A stretch of 25,817 nt of DNA from Ophiocordyceps camponoti-saundersi (nom. inval.) (taxonomy: Eukaryota > Ascomycota > Sordariomycetes > Hypocreales > Ophiocordycipitaceae). Position numbers and translations under genes: made by a program. The stretch is from NCBI GenBank assembly GCA_003339415.1, contig PDHQ01000413.1, positions 1 to 25,817 of the forward strand, in the 5' to 3' direction. The notes under the pieces were generated by a model. The model did not search any database and had not been told where the DNA came from. It worked only from the letters and a program-made list of their open reading frames with translations. Shown here piece after piece: positions 1 to 11,148 of the stretch; position 1 is the stretch's first letter; each line of letters opens with the position of its first letter.

Positions 1-343
1 AAGTAATATAATTTTTAAGTATTATTAATATATAACTATTATATACTTATAATAAATTCTTAAAATACCTATTTTATTTTTATTAACATTTTTATAATAA
101 TTATAAAAAAATAGGTAAAATTATAAAGAAAGTAATTTTAAGCTATAAAAAGATTTATCTATTTTTTAAAATTATTTTATATTATTATATAATTTATTAA
201 CGTTTTTTTCTTCTTAATATTTTTTAAAAATATATTTTAAAAAAGTATTATCTTTAACCTTTTATTAAAAAAGAAGTAAAATAGCTAAAAATATAAAAAA
301 AGTACTATTTAGAAGCGCTTTTAATAAGGTTTTTTTTTAAAAT
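1..343. other. AT-rich, RIP-saturated DNA without a recognisable feature
   Basis: Runs of A and T with a few CG-containing words such as AGCGCT near 313. Only two CpA/TpG dinucleotides occur up to position 360 (near 87 and 358). There is a weak inverted repeat (CCTATTTTA near 67, AAAATAGG near 107). I see no coding frame, RNA gene or motif. Confidence 0.6.
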
Positions 344-354
344 ATAAAAAAAAA

Positions 355-545
355 ATTCACGCTAGTGACTAATTTTTTAGTCTTTAGTTAGTTACTAACT
401 AACTAAAGACTAAAAGTAACTAACTAAAATTAGTTACTATAAGGACTTTAGTTAGTTAGGACTTTTTTTAGTCCTTAAAAATAAGGACTTTAGTTAGTTA
501 GTTTAGACTAACTAAAAAAAGACTAAAAAGTCACTAACTAATTTT
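355..545. repeat. Palindromic GTTAGTTA-rich foldback block
   Basis: The block is built from words such as GTTAGTTA, AACTAACTAA, AGTCTTTAG and AAGGACTTTAG in both orientations. Positions 381-409 form a hairpin with 14-bp arms that match perfectly around one central base. A larger inverted pair joins AGTGACTAATTTTTTAGTC (about 364-382) to GACTAAAAAGTCACT (about 521-535). A third small stem is GGACTTTTTTTAGTCC near 460. Three of the window's rare CpA/TpG sites (near 358, 366 and 532) lie in or beside the arm ends. The structure resembles a terminal inverted repeat or foldback element, but no partner end was found elsewhere in the window and no transposase is attached. The class is unresolved. 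Confidence 0.65.
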
Positions 546-690
546 AAACCCTGCTTATACTTAGACGAATTTTACTTATATACCTATATATCCTTAACTT
601 AAAGATAACGCTAAGAAGTTATATATTATATAAGCTAAGTATTATAATAAGTAATAAAAATTTAAAGGGGTATAAGCTATAGCTAAGGAG

Positions 691-2100
691 GATCTCGCTT
701 TAATTTAGGATTTAAGCTAAAGCTATACTTATAAAAATATAGTTAAGGTAAGGAATACCTTAAGGGGTATCTATATTAAAGTTATAAAGGAGGTAAGGGA
801 GGCGGAGGGAGAGGGGGGGGAGATATCTATCTCCGTACTTAAGTTAATTTACGCTACCTTAGAGTAAGTTAATACTTATATTAATTAATAAACTTTAAGC
901 TTTATAAGTATAGCTTATAATATATTAAACTTAAGCGAGAAGGTAATAATAATACTTAAGAGGCTAAGATAGCTAGCCTAGGCTCCGCTTAGGGTAAAGG
1001 TAAACGTAACTTATAAAGTAAGTAAAACGCGTAAGCTAGCGATAACGAAGTTTACTAAGGCGGCGCTTATAGCGCCTTTAAAAGGTAAGGGTAAAAAATA
1101 AATATCTTTTACCGTAATTTAAACGCGCCTTACTAAGAAGAAAGCCCGCGCTACGCTTAAAACTCTTATAATTGTACCGGATATAGATAATAATAATAAT
1201 AACTTATTACCTATTTTAATTATTAACTTAGAGTATTTACGTTTTATTAAGGTATACCTTAGGGAGAGCGAGGGAGGGAGCTCGCGCTAAGTCGGTTTCG
1301 GCGATAATAAAGTTCTAAAATTAAAGGCCACGCCGGCACCGGATATAGCAAAGATAGGCTTAACTAGTAAAAAGGTAGCTAGGTTACTTATAATAAAGGA
1401 GACTCCGGTTAAGGCGGTAGCCGCTATAGCGGCTACTAATACTTATACGGTTATAGTAAACTATAGCATTATTATAGTAAGGATAGATTTAGCCGAGTTT
1501 TATATCCCTTAAACGCTTAAAGTTACTTAGCCTTAAATTATTTAGTTACTTAATATTAGCTAGGAGTTTTAGTTACTTAGTTTCTAACGTAACTTACCTC
1601 TCGCTAACTTAAAGTTATTAGAGAAATATAAACTTAGGCTATACCTTAGCGGAGTATCGAAGAGGTATAAAGGGCTCCGCGGTTATAAGCTATTATAGAA
1701 ATATCTAAAGATTTTAAAATTAGATAAGTTATTCCTTAATAAGGATAATAAACTAACGCTAACGATAATTACCCCTAGTAATATATAGCCCGCTATTACG
1801 CTAAATCTAGTTATTACTTTAAGCTTATCTTAGCGATAGGTAACTTTACCTAAGCTAGTTATTACTCTAAGCTTATTATAATAGTAAGCGATTATTTTAT
1901 AGCTAACTATTACGCTAAACTTATTATAAGCTACTATACTAATAGTAACTCTAAGTAGGACGCGCCTCGCTTTAAGTTTTAGTAGCTTTACGCTAAGTAA
2001 ACTTACGTTACGGGGCTAGTATTAGTTTACGGTTACTCTTACTAATAAGGTAGCTAGAAAAGTTAAGGGGTTATTAAATAGGGGAGGAGATAATAACTTA
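691..2100 (+). pseudogene. Unrecognised RIP-degraded coding frame, strand uncertain
   Basis: The plus frame beginning at codon 691 stays in register to about 2100. Between 691 and 1513 it has roughly 11 in-frame stops, all TAA or TAG, which are the products expected from CAA, CAG or TGG. The conceptual product starts with a helical-looking stretch, then a Lys/Arg-rich block (about 1010-1160), a run of Asn codons (1186-1203), an acidic-Gly/Ser stretch (1261-1290) and an Ala/Val-rich segment (1396-1440). GC content is higher than in the flanks and CG words are frequent. I do not recognise a family. The minus strand is also fairly open over 1300-1500, so the strand is favoured rather than proven. 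The frame converges tail to tail on the minus-strand LINE ORF2. It could be a gag-like ORF of another element or a captured gene. Confidence 0.35.
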
Positions 2101-2189
2101 AACCTAATAAATATAAATTCCTTTAAGATATAAAGTAAATTATAAATAAGGTAAGTAAATTAATAATATTATAGTTACGGTAATTTATA

Positions 2190-5100
2190 TAAGATAAGGC
2201 TATATCCGGCCTTAGTTAAACCTAAGAGTATTAGTATAAAGCGTATTAATAAGCCGGAATTAGTATAAGTTAATATATCGGAGTATTTACTTTATAATTA
2301 TAGTCGCTAATAAGTAGCGGTTAAGCTTTAATCGTAGTCTAGTATTAGAGGAGATAGGCTAAGGTAATTTATAGCGCTATTTAACTAGTTAAGGGTATCG
2401 AAGGAGTAAATAGTAAGTATTCTCCGGTTTAGTTCCGTACTAATATAAAGGGGAGATTATTTCTAGCACGCGCTTATAAAAAAAGAACTCTTTAAGACTA
2501 ATTTTACCTATATAAAGTTATATAATTATAATATTAATATATTTCGGTAAGTCTCTATATCTTTTAAGCGATTTTAGCTTATTAAAGTAAAGTAGGAAAT
2601 TAGAAGGAAATAAAGTAAGCTTAGAATATCTTATATATAGTTAATTTTCGGAGTCCTCCTACTATACTTTCTAGTTCCGGCGGAGAAGGTTTATTATAAA
2701 CTTCTTATCTAAAGGTAATATATTACGTCCTATCTATATTTAAACTTAATATATATATTCCTCTAATAGCTACCTAGCTTTTTATTATCTTATTAGTTAA
2801 TAAGGGGGGAAGCGTAATAGGAACCTTAAGATATTTCTAAAAGCGGTTTAAATCTTATCTAATATCGTCGTATTTTTTAAGCGGCGAAGGGTATTAATCT
2901 TCCTTTTATTTAAGTAAAAATTAAGTAAGGGAACTTAAAACTTAGCTTTAAGGTAATAAATAAGCGTAGCTTTATAAGCTTTAAATATTATTTTAAAATA
3001 TCGTAACTATTTCGGTTTTAGGGCTTTAGCCGGGCTTAGTAAGTTTCCGCTTATAAAGGTAATAATATAAAATATAATAGTAATATATACGATAAGTAAC
3101 CGGATAACCTTTATATAAAGTTTATAGGCTTAGGTAAAGGGGTAATTTTAGGTAAAGGCGGATAAGAGGGAAAAGGTAAAGTTTTAGTAAAAAAGCTTAG
3201 TATATATAATTCGTAGATAAAGTTTCTATTATAGCTACTAATAAATCTAAATACTTAGGAGTTTTACTTTAAAAACGGGGTAAACTTAGTAATCTCCTAA
3301 TTAAACTAAGTCCGTCTCCGAAATATATTTCTAGGAAAAATATATAAGCTTACTCTTTTTTAGCTTAAATTCTATACCGTAATCGCGCGCTTATTATTCG
3401 TATATTACCTATATAGCTTAAAGCTATCTTATAATTATCCTAAAGTTAAGCTTAACGCTAAGAAAGTTTATATTATTTACGAAACCGATTACTTATATTC
3501 CTTTCTTATATACTAGCTAGTTATAAAGCGGAGCTATATATAAGATAAATAAGATAGCGAAGAGCGGCGAACTTTAAGGAATTCTAATCTTAATCTAATA
3601 CGGTTCCGAAATCTTACTATTAAAGTAAAGTTAAAAGGTATAGTCTTATAAGTAGCTACTAAGGAAAGCTAGGATTTAGTCCGGGAATCTTAGATATTTA
3701 AATTTAGCGATAAGTTTATTATAATATATAATATTAAACGCTCCCTTAATATTAAGTTATAAGAAAAACGCTACTTTTTTCCTAGCTTAAGTAGCTTAAA
3801 TAAGCTTAGTAACTATAAAGATAGCTAGCTTCGTAAACCGGTTCCGCTTATTACTTATTTAGCTTTTAGGGAGGAGTTAGTATAACTCCGCGGCCTTAGT
3901 AATTTATCGTCTTATTATAATCTTTAGGATTTTACCTAAGTAATATAATAAGGATATAAGCTTATAAGCACCTACCTTTTAGTAAGCCTCTAGCTTTTTT
4001 CCGGATTTACGTAAAATAACTATAATAGCGGACTATAGCTAGGGCGGGAAATAACTAAATTATATATATACTTAAAAGATTATAGCTAGCTAAGTAATAA
4101 AGATAAGGTAATATATCTTAAGAAATCTAGCGGGAATATTATCTATTTTAGCTACTTTTTAGAAAGTTATTAACTTAAGCGTTATAAAGATATTAGTTTA
4201 AGTAATCTTAATATTAACGGAAAACTTAAGTTTAGGCGGTCTAGCGTTAGTTAGGGGTACGCTACGAAGCTAAGGAAAAAACCGATTAGCTAAGATATTA
4301 GCTTTAGCTATATAGCTATTAGCCTAAGATTTATTAGTTATCCTTAATATAAGGAGATAGACCGGATCTTAAGGGAGATTATTTTAAATATAAGCTTAAC
4401 GCTTAATATACTAAAACTTAAAAGGTAAGCTAGCGATAATATAAAGGAAAAATCGCTAATAGGTATATCTTACTAAGTTTACGGCTATTTTCTAAGTAAA
4501 AGCTATCTCCTAAAGCTATTATTAAGAGGAGTTTAAAAAAAGGGACTTATATTTACGCTAGGCCCGCTTAGCTACTTAAGTAGCCGAGGCTATAGCTAGG
4601 GTAAATTACGCCGCCTTACGAGAATAGGAAAAAGCGATAAATAGCACTATCCGGTTAATAATAAGTTATAGTTCTTAGTAAAGTTAATTAAGAGCGTTAT
4701 CGATCTCTATTAGGTTAGTAAAAGGGGAAAGTAAAAAGGTAATCTTAGCTAAAAACTTATAATAAACTAAGTTTAGGTTTATATATCTTTACTATAAGCG
4801 CGGTATATACGCTATTATAAGTATAAAAATACTAATTATAAAAAATTAGGGGATATAGTTAGATCTAATAAGGTTAAGGTTTAGATTAATATAATATATA
4901 TATAAGTTTACTATAGCTTAGACTAAGTTTAATATACTATCCTTATATTTATAAAAAATTTAGGTATATTCTCCCTTTAGGGTAAGGAGCTAAAGTTATA
5001 GCTTAGTTATTTTATAAATTAGCTAGTTTAAGTTATCGGAAAGCTTTTTATAATAGTCCTAAAGCGGGTAATATAAGTTAAAATCGCCGGCTAGGACGCG

Positions 5101-5750
5101 GTTAGGGTTCGGGGGAAAGTCTTAAAAAATTAAAAGGCTACCGCTACGGGGAGTATTAGGGGGAGAGTAGATAGAAATAAACTAAAGTCCGGAGCGGAAG
5201 GTAATACTTATTTAGTCCTCCCTTATTTCCGGGAACTAAGTAAATATATCGTATCTTTTATAGATATAAACTAAAATATAGCCGCCGCTATAGATAAGGC
5301 GGTAAAGTAAAGTCCTAAGCGGAGAAGGCTTAGCGCTAAGGTAGCTAATAGTTTCCTAAAAAGTAATAATATTATAATCCGATTTACTATTAAGTACTAG
5401 CTTAGCTAGCTTAGTACGCTTATTTATATTCTAAAAAAAGACTTTTATAGATATAAGGAAATAGTTATAATAGTATTAGTTTCTTCGCTATAATTTCTTT
5501 ATAGCTTAGTTATAGATTTCGTCTAGGTCCGGGCCGGGGCTAAGGTAATTAGTACTTCTACGCTCTCTTAGATAATAAGGTTAAGTTAAACTAAAGATAA
5601 AGCTAATTTATCGATAGTTTATATAAGTAGGACGCTATCTATATCTTAGGGGAGGGAGGCACTTTAGGCCTATTAGATAAAGCGTCTTATTACCTTAAGG
5701 GTATCTTTAATTACTTACGTCTTAGTAGCGGGGCGGCCCCCTCTAGAGCC
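2190..5750 (-). pseudogene. LINE ORF2 (endonuclease and reverse transcriptase), RIP-inactivated
   Basis: ORF2 would nick target DNA and reverse-transcribe the element RNA. From N to C terminus on the minus strand: the endonuclease with AGDFN followed by a His-His-Pro-Leu-Trp motif damaged to Tyr-Tyr-Pro-Leu-stop (about 5050-5095); a finger region resembling AYRPISLL-LGK (about 3910-3960); LDIKGAFD damaged to LNIKGAFN (about 3735); an IPQGSPL-like motif (about 3560-3590); the active site GFVDD now GFVNN (3472-3486); an HG-KF---K-KLIHF-like segment (about 3340-3385); a PL--YLNKR-like motif (about 2900-2935); and a QLRTGKIGL-like motif (about 2485-2520). GDFN, FVNN and the QLRTGKIGL motif share one frame over 2.6 kb without indels. 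About 1,185 codons is near the usual Tad1 ORF2 length. I did not see an RNase H domain between RT and the C-terminal motifs. Both RT aspartates are lost. Confidence 0.85.
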
Positions 5751-5759
5751 TAAAAGTTA

Positions 5760-7110
5760 TCTATATTTCCTTCTAATAATAAACTAGCCCGGGAACGCAC
5801 TATATATAATAATATCTTTAGTTATTACTAATTTTATTAGTTATAAGATAGATTATAAGCTAAGCTTAGTAAATTTAACTAATTATTTTTTATAATAAGT
5901 TCTCGCCTAATCTTAGTATTTAATAGCGATAGGGTAAAGCCTAAACTATATAAGGTAATCCCCGCTATAAGAGATATAATAGAATAGGTATCCTCCGATT
6001 TTAATATAGTAGTTATCTTTATTCTTATAATTAGTCGCTTTATACTTACTATAAAGCTTAAGGTATTTATATATTTTAGCGATATACCTAAAATAATAAT
6101 AATTATAATACCGCTAGGGGCGGACTATATCTAAAAATAGCTCTATACGAAAAATCTAAGCGTTAATAGCTAGCTTATTATTATAGAGTTTATTAATATT
6201 AACTAATAATTTAAAGCTAATAATAACCGCTATCTTAGTAAATCTAAGCTAGGGCTTAAGCGCTTATAGATAAGCTATAGGTACTTTATTAACTTATATT
6301 ATCTTATTAAGGAGGTTATTATATTCCCTAATAGCGAGGTTTAAAGGAAATCCCTTAATAATAATATTATAAATCTTATCTATAATAGTTACTTTATCGC
6401 CGAAAATAAGTATAACCTAGCCTAAGTCCTAAGTAAAGGTAGCTATATCCTTATCGAAGGTAAGTTTAATATCCCTATTATTAAAATAATATATAGCTAG
6501 GTATAAATTAGAGTAAATAGCGGTATTAATAGCTTATATAATATCGTATACTATCTTATTTATAATATTATTCGTTATATCTACTAAGCGAATAATAATT
6601 TCCTTTTTATAACGCGGAGGAAGCTTCTTTTTTAAGTTATATAATAAAATTAAAGCTAATATAACTTATACCTATATTCGGTATTCTTTTTATTTTATTA
6701 TCTCTAAATATAATAATTTACGAAAAGTAATAATAATAATATCTTTAATTTCCTCGCGTATAATATAATTAGTTTAAGTTTAGATTTAGTCCGATTTAAG
6801 TTCCTTATAAGCTACTATTATAGCCTAAGCCGCGCGGAATATATTAGCTAATATAATACTTAGTAGTTAATAATATAGTTCTTTCTTATTTTTATTAACT
6901 AAGACCTATAATAATCCTTAGTTATATCTAGTATATTTTCTATTAGAGTTAGTATTTTTAGACCGGTATATAGATAAATTTAACCCGCGTTCGGAGCGCG
7001 TCGTAGCCTTAGTTCCTTTACGAAAATTTCTTCCTCCTCCGCTACGGTTATAACTACCCCCGGCCGGAACTCGGCTAGGCATAGCCCTACTCCGAATTAA
7101 ATAGCGAATC
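5760..7110 (-). pseudogene. LINE ORF1 (gag-like, CCHC zinc knuckles), RIP-inactivated
   Basis: ORF1 proteins of Tad1-type LINEs bind element RNA. Read on the minus strand, the frame starts in a Ser/Arg/Lys-rich N-terminal part (about 6970-7110), passes through a helical central region (about 6180-6650), and reaches three consecutive zinc-knuckle motifs at about 6078-6113, 6009-6062 and 5925-5985. In all three the expected Cys and His positions read Tyr (TAT/TAC), which is what RIP of TGT/TGC and CAT/CAC gives, while Asn, Gly, Lys and Pro spacer residues remain. In-frame stops are TAA and TAG only. The original ATG is not preserved, so the start is approximate. ORF1 is in a different frame from ORF2, with the junction near 5750. 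Confidence 0.75.
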
Positions 7111-7145
7111 CGACGCTACTAATATCTTACCTTTTTCTTTTAGAT

Positions 7146-7165
7146 CGCGCCTTATACTAGGCGCG
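7146..7165. repeat. GC-rich hairpin upstream of LINE ORF1
   Basis: CGCGCCT and AGGCGCG form a perfect 7-bp inverted repeat around a six-base loop. It lies just 5' of LINE ORF1 on the minus strand and could belong to the LINE 5' untranslated region. Function is not known from the sequence. Confidence 0.45.
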
Positions 7166-7319
7166 TATTCTCTTTTATCGTAATAAGCTATATATAATAA
7201 TATAAGTTAATTTTATAAAAATTTAATAAAAAGCTATAATTAACTATAATTATAAAAATATAATAATAATATTAAGTTTTAAAAATACTTATAACTTATA
7301 AAAATAATATTATTTTTTT

Positions 7320-10300
7320 TTTAAAATTTTTTTTTTAATTTTTTTATATTTTTTTTTAAAATTACTAAAAATCTTATATTTAAAATATTATAAGTATTAA
7401 ATTAGGAAAAAAAGTCTTTTTAATTAATTTAAGTATTATATAATTATTTATTTTTTATAAAAATTTATATATAGATTTTTTAAAAAGTTATAAGATAGGA
7501 AAAAGTAAGCTTATTTATTTTAAGTATATAGGACGTTTTTTCTACTTATTTCTAAGAAGAAAAAGTATAAAACCTTATATTAGCTTATAATATTTTAAAA
7601 ATATTAGGAAATATACTTTTACTAATATTATTACCTTTTACCGCTATAAAAAAATAACTAGGGTATTTATAGAAAATCTCGAAAGTATTAGGAAATATTA
7701 AAGCTTTTACGCTTCCTAGCTACTTACCCTATATACTAAGTTTCTTATATTTTAGTAATAGAAAGTATAATCTTTTCCCTTTTTACTTTTCTATAAGAAA
7801 TTATTAGTAGAAAAATAAGAAAAAATAGTTTATAAAATTCTATAATATATCTTTATTAATTTTTTACTTAATAAGATTTTTAACTTATTTTTAGTTAGCT
7901 TCTAAAAGCTATAATATTTAATATAAACTTTTATTAATTTATTTTATATTAAAAAAATATTATTATAAGTTTTTCCTAATTAAAAATCTTTTTTAGCTTT
8001 ATTAGCTAATTATTTTTTTTATTTTATTTTTTTCTTAATTATTTTACTTTTTATTAAATTTATATTAAATCTTTTTAATAGTTTTATTATATATTTAGGA
8101 AAATAAGCCTTTTTAATTATTTTAAATATCTTATAATTATCTATTTTTTATAAAAACTTATATATAGATTCTTTAAAAAGTTATAAGCTAGAAAAAAGTA
8201 AGCTTATATATTTTAAGTAAGTTAGACGTTTTATCTACCTATTTTTAAAAAGGAAGAGTATAAAACCTTATACTAGCTTATAATATTTTAAAAATACTAA
8301 GAAAATATACTTTTGCTAATATTACTACCTTATACCGCTATAAAAAAAAATTAAGGTACTTATAAAATGTCTTAAAAATACTAAAGAATATTCAAGCCTC
8401 CGCGCTTTTTAGTTACTTACTTTATATATTAAATTTTTTATATTCTAATAGTATAAAATATTATTTTTTTCTTTTTTACTTCTATATATAACTTTTATAT
8501 ATTTTATAAACTCCGCGCTTATAGTAACGCGGATAAAGACTTTTTATTTTTATATTATAAGTAGACTCCGCTACCTTTATTATTTTATAGCGATAAGAAG
8601 CTACGCCTAAAGCGACTTTAAGGGGGGGTAATATTATATAAGTTAATCGTAACCGCGAAAATTCTTTACTTAGAATATAGATTTACTTTAAATTATAATA
8701 ATCTTAAACCTAAAAGTTTATTATACTTATTACTTTATTAAAAGCTAAGGTAAATATTAATAAAATTATTTTAAAAAACGCTTTTATTTTTATATAAATA
8801 ATTATTAAATAAGTAATAAAGTCTAAAGAGGTTTAGGGAGGCGCCTCCTTTACTTTAATTTTATTAGTTAATAATATCTTCTTAATTATTATAGCTGAAA
8901 TTTCCTTTTTTTATAGCTTTAAGGGGAGCGGAATTTCTCTAATATAAGCTATAATTATAGCTAAAGCGCTAAAAAAAAATTATTAAAAAGTAAATTTTTA
9001 AATAATATAAGTAATAGCTTATACTTCGCTTTAAATTTAAAGCTTTAAAATAATTATAATAAATATTAATTATAAACTTTATAAGTAAAGCTAAGCTTTA
9101 ATAATAAGGAAATTACCGAATAGCGATATTATAATAATATTTTAAAATATTATTTATAAGCTTTAATTTAATTTAAAATAATATTATATTATATTTAAGG
9201 AAAAAATATACTTAATTAGTAAAAATTATACTTTTATTATAAAAGGGTATTAATATAAGCTTTATAATAAAATAATAAGGAAGCTTTTTTAAAAAAAAAT
9301 TAAATTATTAAATAAGGTTTTAATAATATAATTATATATAAAAAATATTATTCTAAAACTTAATAAAGTTTTTTAATAATTATTATTAATAATATAATAA
9401 ATATAAATTAAATTTATAATAAAAATATAATAATATAAATAAAGATTTTTAATACTAAATTATATACGCTAAAAGTTTAACTTTAATAATATTTTAAATA
9501 TTATTAATTTAAATATATTATTAAATATTATATAATAAAGCTATAATATAATAAATATTTTATTATTTTATATATAAAAGGTAAATTTATTTATTTTATA
9601 GCTTATAGGAAAAAATTATATTATTACTTTTTTTATTAAAAATTTTACCTTAAGTAAAGTTAACTTTATCTTAAAATAAAAAAAATATAAAACTAAGTAA
9701 AGGATATATATATTACTTAACTTTAGAGGTTTATAAACCGGAATTTTATATATATCGCCTCTCCTCCTTTTTTAGCGCTAACCGTAAATTAAGAATAGCT
9801 AAGGCGGAAACGCTAAAAGCGAATATAATAATATCTCCTTTTTTAACTTTAATTTTATATTTATTTATAGCTTTACTATAATAATCTAGCTATTTTTTAA
9901 AATTAATTATTAAGTTTATTATAAAATAATAAAATTTTTATATATTTTTAAGCTATATTAATAAAGCTTAAATTAATTAAATTATTAAAATTATTTTAAT
10001 TAAATATAGGGATTTAATTTATAATAATAATAATAGCTAAAAAAATAAGTAAGTTATATAAACTTTATATTAAACTTAGTTTATATATATTTTTATTACT
10101 ATAGAGTTTATTTTAAGGGAAATATTAGCTTTTAAATTATTAGTTAATACTTAACTTATTAAATATATAAAATACTAAGTATAGGCGGGGTTTAACTTAA
10201 AGCTAAGGTAACGCTTATAAGGAGGGTTTTACTCTAAGCTCTCTAGTTTTTCCCCCTCTTAGAATATATATAAAATAGTTCTAAGCTATATAAGGTATAT

Positions 10301-10810
10301 TAGCGTATAAATATTATTATTATTATTATATATTTTTATATTTTAAATTATTAATATAAAATAGGAGAAAAAATATTTTTAAAATATTATAAAATCTTAA
10401 GGCTAATTATCTTCTTATAAAGATTTTTTAATTATTTTTATTTAGCTTTTAAAAGCTTTATATTTTTAAATTTTAAATTATAATTCTTTTTATATTTTAT
10501 TAAAACTTTATTATTATAAGCTTTAGAAAATAAAAAATATTATAAGCTTATTAAATTATTTTTTTATATTTTTTTTATTTTTTTTTATAATTATTATTAT
10601 ATTATTTAAATTTATATTAAATTTTTCTTTTAATAGTTTTATTATATATTTAAAAAAATAAGCCTTTTTAATTCTTTTAGAGATTTTATAATTATCTATT
10701 TTTTATAAAAATTTATATATAAATTCTTAAAAAAGTTATAAGCTAAGAAAAAGTAAGCTTATTTATTTTAAATAAGTAAAGCGTTTTTTTTTTAAGAAAG
10801 AAAAATATTT
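7320..10810. repeat. R2: about 694-bp tandem repeat array, interrupted by R1 copy 1
   Basis: A recognisable anchor (TATAATTAT[CT]TATTTTTTATAAAAA) occurs at about 7438, 8132 and 10687. The first two are 694 bp apart. The third fits the same period after removing about 1.86 kb, which is the size of the inserted R1 element. Unit 1 is about 7320-8015, unit 2 is about 8016-8477 plus 10331-10570, and unit 3 is partial and ends near 10810. Shared blocks around the anchor include a GGAAAA-AAGTAAGCTTAT stretch, a GACGTTTTTT-like word, and further on TATAAAACCTTATA and TATACCGCTATAAAAA. I see no convincing coding frame. It may be a satellite-like array or a repeated non-coding part of an element. Confidence 0.7.
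8478..10330 (+). mobile_element. R1 copy 1: 1.85-kb element with (TTA)n tail, most heavily mutated copy
   Basis: This block matches R1 copy 2 (20766-22642) over nearly its whole length. Shared landmarks are TAAACTCCGCGCTTATAG near the start (8507), AACCGCGAAAATT (8650), GGCGCCTCC/GGTGCCCCC (8840), GGAAACGCTAAAAGCGAA (about 9806), GGAGGGTTTTACT (10221) and a terminal run of ATT triplets. Its R2 flanks resume in register on each side, which shows it is an insertion. The expected duplication at the junctions (T-rich, near 8460-8478 and 10330-10346) is too degenerate to be certain. Compared with copy 2 many CG, CC and CT sites have also become T. I do not recognise an encoded protein; see R1 copy 2 for class. 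Confidence 0.75.
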
Positions 10811-11070
10811 ATTTATTTATATACTAAAAGCCTTTATAATATCTAAAGCTTCTATAATATAATAAATAGGAAAAATCCCTTAAAATAAAATAAAACCCCT
10901 TAACTATAAAAAAAAAGCTTATTATATACTTATATAAAAATATAATAATAGCTAATAGCGGTATAATATAATAAGCTTATTACTTAGGGGTAATCTTAGA
11001 TAATATAAGAAAGTAAAATAAAAAGGGGAGTACGGAGAAAAGAAAGTTTATAAAATATAAGGCGGAAAAG
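10811..11070. other. AT-rich spacer, nothing recognised
   Basis: The region between the last R2 unit and the GGCGGTATA array is AT-rich up to about 10980 and then becomes purine-rich on the plus strand (AAGTAAAATAAAAAGGGGAG, GGAGAAAAGAAAG). No frame, motif or dyad stands out. Confidence 0.5.
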
Positions 11071-11074
11071 GTAA

Positions 11075-11148
11075 GGCGGTATAGCGTAGCGAGGGGCGGT
11101 ATAGGGCGGTATAAGGCGGTATAAGGCGGTATAAAGTAAGGCGGTATA
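11075..11148 (+). repeat. GGCGGTATA minisatellite, six copies
   Basis: The 9-mer GGCGGTATA occurs at 11075, 11095, 11105, 11115, 11125 and 11140. Four copies are spaced exactly 10 bp apart. A related GGCGGAAAA lies just upstream at 11061. The unit contains no CpA or TpG, so it is immune to CpA-directed mutation in its present form. It could be a promoter-type repeat or simple expansion; no adjacent gene was identified. Confidence 0.75.

Larger units (their letters stand above)
2150..7200 (-). mobile_element. Tad1-like non-LTR retrotransposon (LINE), RIP-inactivated
   Basis: The minus strand holds both parts of a Tad1-clade LINE in the right order: ORF1 with three CCHC zinc knuckles (5925-6115), then ORF2 with an AP-type endonuclease (GDFN at 5077-5088) and a reverse transcriptase (FVDD site at 3472-3483). 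The length is close to what Tad1 elements need for both ORFs. The 5' end lies in GC-richer DNA around 7100-7200. The 3' end is not sharply defined, because after about 2150 the ORF2 frame loses recognisable sequence and the convergent frame at 691-2100 begins. I did not find a poly(A)-type tail or target-site duplication. Damage is nearly all C-to-T and G-to-A change, with no frameshift inside ORF2, so RIP probably struck soon after insertion. Confidence 0.85.

Noticed and set aside
8367..8369. One of two plus-strand ATG triplets as a gene start
   Set aside because: Stops follow within a few codons and it lies in the non-coding R2 repeat. The other ATG at 16181 is likewise followed by stops in its frame.
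8629..10330. R1 as the LTR of the chromovirus (A/G tract followed by TAATATT or TAACGC, triplet end ...ATA)
   Set aside because: R1 copy 2 sits inside pol between RNase H and integrase, is flanked by an exact 15-bp duplication, and its removal restores the frame. An LTR would flank the coding region and give a duplication of about 5 bp.
11075..11148. CRISPR-like or telomeric repeat
   Set aside because: The 9-10 bp units have no unique spacers and do not match fungal TTAGGG telomeres.
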